Assembly (NCBI GenBank): GCA_039105265.1
Contig: JAPFFF010000196.1
Span: 1-32,054, forward strand
Reading direction: 5' to 3'
Origin: Tritrichomonas musculus
Taxonomy: Eukaryota; Parabasalia; Tritrichomonadida; Tritrichomonadidae
Length of the DNA stretch: 32,054 nt
Positions 28,797 to 32,054 of this stretch are shown in pieces. Under the pieces are notes generated by a model. It had not been told where the DNA came from and did not search any database. It saw nothing but the letters and a program-made list of their open reading frames with translations. The first letter of the stretch is position 1. Every line of letters starts with the position of its first letter. A program made the translations under genes and the position numbers.

Positions 28797-28873
28797 TAGA
28801 ATTTCAACTTATGGTAAAATTTGAATATCATTACAGCATTCAATTTTGAGAATATTCGGAATATGCGATTATG

Positions 28874-28881
28874 ATAAAACA
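28874..28881. repeat. Target-site duplication ATAAAACA, left
   Basis: These eight bases are identical to 30139-30146, directly outside the two terminal inverted repeats. Confidence 0.85.
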
Positions 28882-30138
28882 AGAAGGCCGGAAGCAGAAA
28901 AATAACGTGTTTTTCTATTCAATTTAAAATGGATTTTTTCGAATAACAAAAAGATATTTGTTTAATTATAGTTATTTATAATATAATATATTTTATTGAT
29001 AATTGGAAAAGCTGTTTTGTTTTTTCTTAGTACCAGAGTTTCTTCCAGAAAAAGCATTTTAAAATACCATTTTTTATAATTGCTTTTAGCTTATGTTTCA
29101 TCATAAATTAATTTGTCAAAATTCTATTCTGTGCATTTTTAAATAAGCTGGATAAATTTTGGAGAAAACTGTTGAAGGAATTTTGGAAAATTATATGCCG
29201 AAATTTTACTTTCTGAATAAAAAAACGTATTTTTTTTTCTGAGCATCATTCTTATATTTTTCTGGGAGCATTGAAATGTTTTGAGAGCATCATCCTTATA
29301 TTTTTGGCTTGTTATTTGGTCAATAAATTCAAAAATTCAATATCGTCTGAAATCACCTATTAACTTTTTTTCTCAAATTTTTATTGATTTTTTTCACAAT
29401 TTTTATTGATTTATAAAATTCAATTCTTATTTGTTCATAAGCCATTATTTTTATTTGCATTGACCAATTTGTTACCATAAAATCTGCTTCCTCTTAAATA
29501 GAACCGAAAAAATGGAATAAATATTCGCAAAATGATCATTCAACGCATTCATTACCGAGATTAAAATTGATCATCGTCATCCAGAATTTCTCAAGATTAT
29601 CAGCTTTCTTTGATTTTATTCATACTTAACAGCATTATATGCATACTATTTCTAACTACAAATATTCAAGCAAATGGTTCTGACCACTTAATACATTTCT
29701 TTTAAAATATTATATAAAAAATCTTAATTTTTAATTAATTATTTTTCTTTAAATGTTTTTTATGCAATTTGTTCTGATTAAAACGTATTTTTTTAGTTAA
29801 ATCCTATTTGATTTTTCCATTATGTTTTTTTTTACTTGAAATGAAATCTGTAAGGAAATATTTTACTGTCATCAATGTTGATTTCTTTCTTCTTTGATGA
29901 TTTGTTTCTTAACAATAATAAATAATATAGAATCTTTAAGGGCCATTTTAGGATTGAAAAATAGATAATATAATAACTTTTTGAATATTTTTTATATCTA
30001 TGTTAAAAACATATTTATCTTTAAAAATCTTCAAAAATATTTTCATATTTTTTTATATATAATGTTTTAAAGCTTATTAATGAAATTATATGCTTGCTTT
30101 ATTTTTCAGATCATAAAAAGCTCTGCTTCCGGCCTTCT
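28882..30138. mobile_element. Non-autonomous DNA transposon, 1257 bp, 17-bp TIRs, 8-bp TSD
   Basis: The left end AGAAGGCCGGAAGCAGA (28882-28898) is the exact reverse complement of the right end (30122-30138). Both ends are unusually GC-rich for the region. The perfect 8-bp repeat ATAAAACA flanks them. Similarity of the ends stops after 17 bp. No open frame of meaningful length and no transposase trace lies inside, so it would depend on an enzyme made elsewhere. An 8-bp duplication is usual for hAT and also for P, Merlin and some Mutator-like elements. The end sequence does not decide between them. Perfect TIRs and duplication point to a recent insertion. Confidence 0.85.
29241..29305. repeat. 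Direct repeat inside the DNA transposon
   Basis: GAGCATCAT(T/C)CTTATATTTTT occurs at 29241-29261 and 29285-29305, 21 bases with one mismatch and 44 bp apart. AATTTTTATTGATTT is also repeated near 29376 and 29399. Confidence 0.7.
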
Positions 30139-30146
30139 ATAAAACA
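30139..30146. repeat. Target-site duplication ATAAAACA, right
   Basis: Identical to 28874-28881. Confidence 0.85.
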
Positions 30147-30351
30147 TAAAAAATGAATAATAAAAATTAAAAAAAAATAATTTCAATATTTTATAATATT
30201 TTATATATTTAATATTAATGTTTGTTTTTATCTTAGTTCCTCTTTAATTATATTTTTTTTTACGATATTAATAAAAAAATAATTGAATAAATAAAGAAAA
30301 TAAAATTAACCCAAGGCCAATTTTTTCACTAAGATTTAACTTTTTGATATA

Positions 30352-31814
30352 TAGTTGGTGGACATAATTCTGTTTTGGAGACATAATTATGTTTTCACAT
30401 CATTTCTATATATTCAAATTGGACTTTTAAAAAAACAATTGTAGAACAATTAATATCATATTGGATACATTTTATTCCCCGATTTTCATTCACTTTTATC
30501 AAACTAAATTTGATCATAAATATGATATCGAATTTTTAATTTCTGAATATTTTTTTATTATTTGAAAAAAATTATTATTTACTTTTCATCTATATTTAAA
30601 ATGTATCATTATTATTTATTGAAATAAAATAGATAATTAGAAAAAATGGTTTCATTTTCATTTCACTACTCAAAAAACTCATTTCATATCACATTTCATG
30701 CTTTTACCATAAAAAAAAGGTTGTTTAATATGCTCTAACATAGTTATTATTTTAGAATATAATGTATATATTATATTTTAGAAAAAAATTTATTGAAATA
30801 ATAATTATATAAAAAGAAAAAGTGTTTTCAAAATATGACAAAAATCATTCATACAAAATTACTAATTTTGAAAAATGAGTTTATTTTATTTCAAATTAGA
30901 TGCAGTATTAATCATCTATATGATGCATATAATATATTAAATATAATAATATGGTTGAAAAAGAATCAATCTTGGAAAAATTTCATTTTTCTTTTTTTCA
31001 TTCAAAATCATTCATAAATCACTCATACATAATTGATATGATTTCAGAATTACATTATTTGATAATACATACAATGAAATATATTATTAATCCTCTAAAA
31101 ATCATTGTTGCCCATCAAGATTTCAGGTTTTTCTAAGAAATATACAAATTACACTTTTTTATTTTTTTCTATTATAATAGTATTAAAAATAGCAATTAAT
31201 CAATAAATATTAGGTAAGTATAGAAGAACTATTAAAATAATGAAAATAATTTCTCAATGTCTAAAATTGAAAGTCTTTTTAAGTTATTTCAGAAGTTACT
31301 CTTTTTCATTAAGGTAATAGATCTTGAGTAGAACCGCCAATTTTATTCTTTCAATATCATTATACTATATGCATTATATCAAATATTTAAATAAAAATTT
31401 AAAAGTTTTTATTTTTTATTGGAAAAAAACAAAAAAGTGATATGATTTTTAACTTTATTTTGTGCATCAAAATTTTCTTATATGAAAGTTTTTAGATATC
31501 AATTATCTGACAAAATTATATCATTACTGATTATGAATTAATGATATTATTATTAAATCCCAAGTTTCAATTATTGAGAATAAAATAAGCATTTTAACTT
31601 TTTTTTACATTAATGGCAAAATTTCATATAAATCACAAATATAATAGCTCATTTAATTAAATAATGATGTACATAAAATACATTAATAAAGTATATAATA
31701 TTATCAAATTATCTTTAAAAAGTATTGAGAAAAATGTGTTTTATTTTTGTGTACCATTCAAAAAGTTGAGCAAACATGATTATGTCCCAAAAACATAATT
31801 ATGTCCACCAACTA
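30352..31814. mobile_element. Non-autonomous Tc1/mariner-like element, 1463 bp, TA-flanked
   Basis: The ends are inverted repeats of about 45 bp with five mismatches. The outer 18 bases, TAGTTGGTGGACATAATT, match exactly (left from 30352, right inward from 31814). TA lies directly outside both ends (30350-30351 and 31815-31816), as in the Tc1/mariner superfamily. Each end also carries two direct copies of a GACATAAT(T/C)(A/C)TGTTTT-like word, giving four in the element. The interior (AT-rich, small open frames at 30835-31136) has no recognisable DDD/DDE transposase motif. It is older than the neighbouring 1257-bp element judging from TIR mismatches. Confidence 0.72.
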
Positions 31815-31816
31815 TA

Positions 31817-32054
31817 TCTTCAATCTTTGAAAAAGCTGGAATAATCAATAAAGCAGCTTCACATTTGGTTCCAATTACCGTTCAGTTATTTTATAAAACT
31901 GTTTACATTTGGTTTTTCTTTATAAATCTTTTTGATTAATAATTTTGAAAAGCCTTTGAAATGTCAACATGATGTTTTGAAAAATTGTGTAGATCTGAAT
32001 ATAGGGGGTTTAACCGTTCGTAAACTGTCAGAAAATAAAAAAAGTAAGATATTT
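31817..32054. other. Right edge, nothing recognised
   Basis: Only short frames are present. A weak similarity in word order (ACATTTGGTTTT ... AAAGCC/AAGCC) to about 27750 may be chance. Confidence 0.4.

Noticed and set aside
28882-30138. An LTR element or Polinton between the inverted ends
   Set aside because: The ends are short and inverted, the duplication is 8 bp, the length is 1.26 kb, and there is no coding capacity; a simple DNA transposon fits better.
30835-31136. Two overlapping 60-codon frames inside the TA-flanked element as a transposase remnant
   Set aside because: No catalytic Asp/Glu spacing or helix-turn-helix pattern is visible; low-complexity AT-rich sequence explains them.

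Overview
The window looks like nuclear DNA of an anaerobic parabasalid protist, most likely a Tritrichomonas-type trichomonad. It is very AT-rich and has no visible introns. Its gene families are typical of trichomonads: ankyrin proteins with a DUF3447-like core, BspA-type leucine-rich repeats, a BTB-family F5/8C-like domain, and Sel1-repeat proteins fused to kinase domains. Two genes have a TCAYWW-like initiator whose A lies 19 bases before the ATG. The species is an inference; no rRNA or other marker is present.

Layout. At 28-1272 is the C-terminal part of a Sel1-repeat gene that enters broken from the left. At 1814-3935 (minus) is a decayed membrane-protein gene: five predicted membrane segments, then a PARP-like ADP-ribosyltransferase domain. 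3973-5033 holds debris: one Sel1 repeat and a broken coiled-coil gene. A tRNA-Thr(AGT) lies at 5041-5113 (minus).

From 5137 a block of about 4.8 kb is present three times in tandem (5137-9889, 9890-14702, and from 14703). Each copy holds a broken BspA-LRR fragment, an intact Rac-like GTPase gene, a spacer of about 590 bp with a 28-bp perfect palindrome, and a kinase/Sel1-repeat gene. Only the third kinase/Sel1 gene (17007-21389, 1460 aa) is whole. The first two share the same frameshift, the same stop next to the kinase catalytic aspartate, the same loss of two Sel1 repeats and the same truncated end. Unit 2 matches unit 3 in its left half and unit 1 in its right half, as expected if a two-copy array became three by unequal exchange.

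21754-24426 is a gene graveyard: an F5/8C-domain fragment, a many-times broken Sel1 gene (minus), a 72-bp hairpin, and an M3-peptidase fragment. 24853-25998 is an ankyrin/DUF3447 protein. Further ankyrin repeats lie downstream (to 27590, and one at 28084), separated by AT-rich DNA. The right end carries two non-autonomous DNA transposons, both reported here from their end structures: 28882-30138 (17-bp perfect TIRs, perfect 8-bp target-site duplication) and 30352-31814 (about 45-bp imperfect TIRs flanked by TA).

Functional reading. The tandem cassette pairs a Rac-like protein that should bind nucleotide poorly with a Sel1 scaffold carrying an atypical kinase domain. Both suggest signalling or scaffolding roles, but nothing in the sequence proves that they work together.
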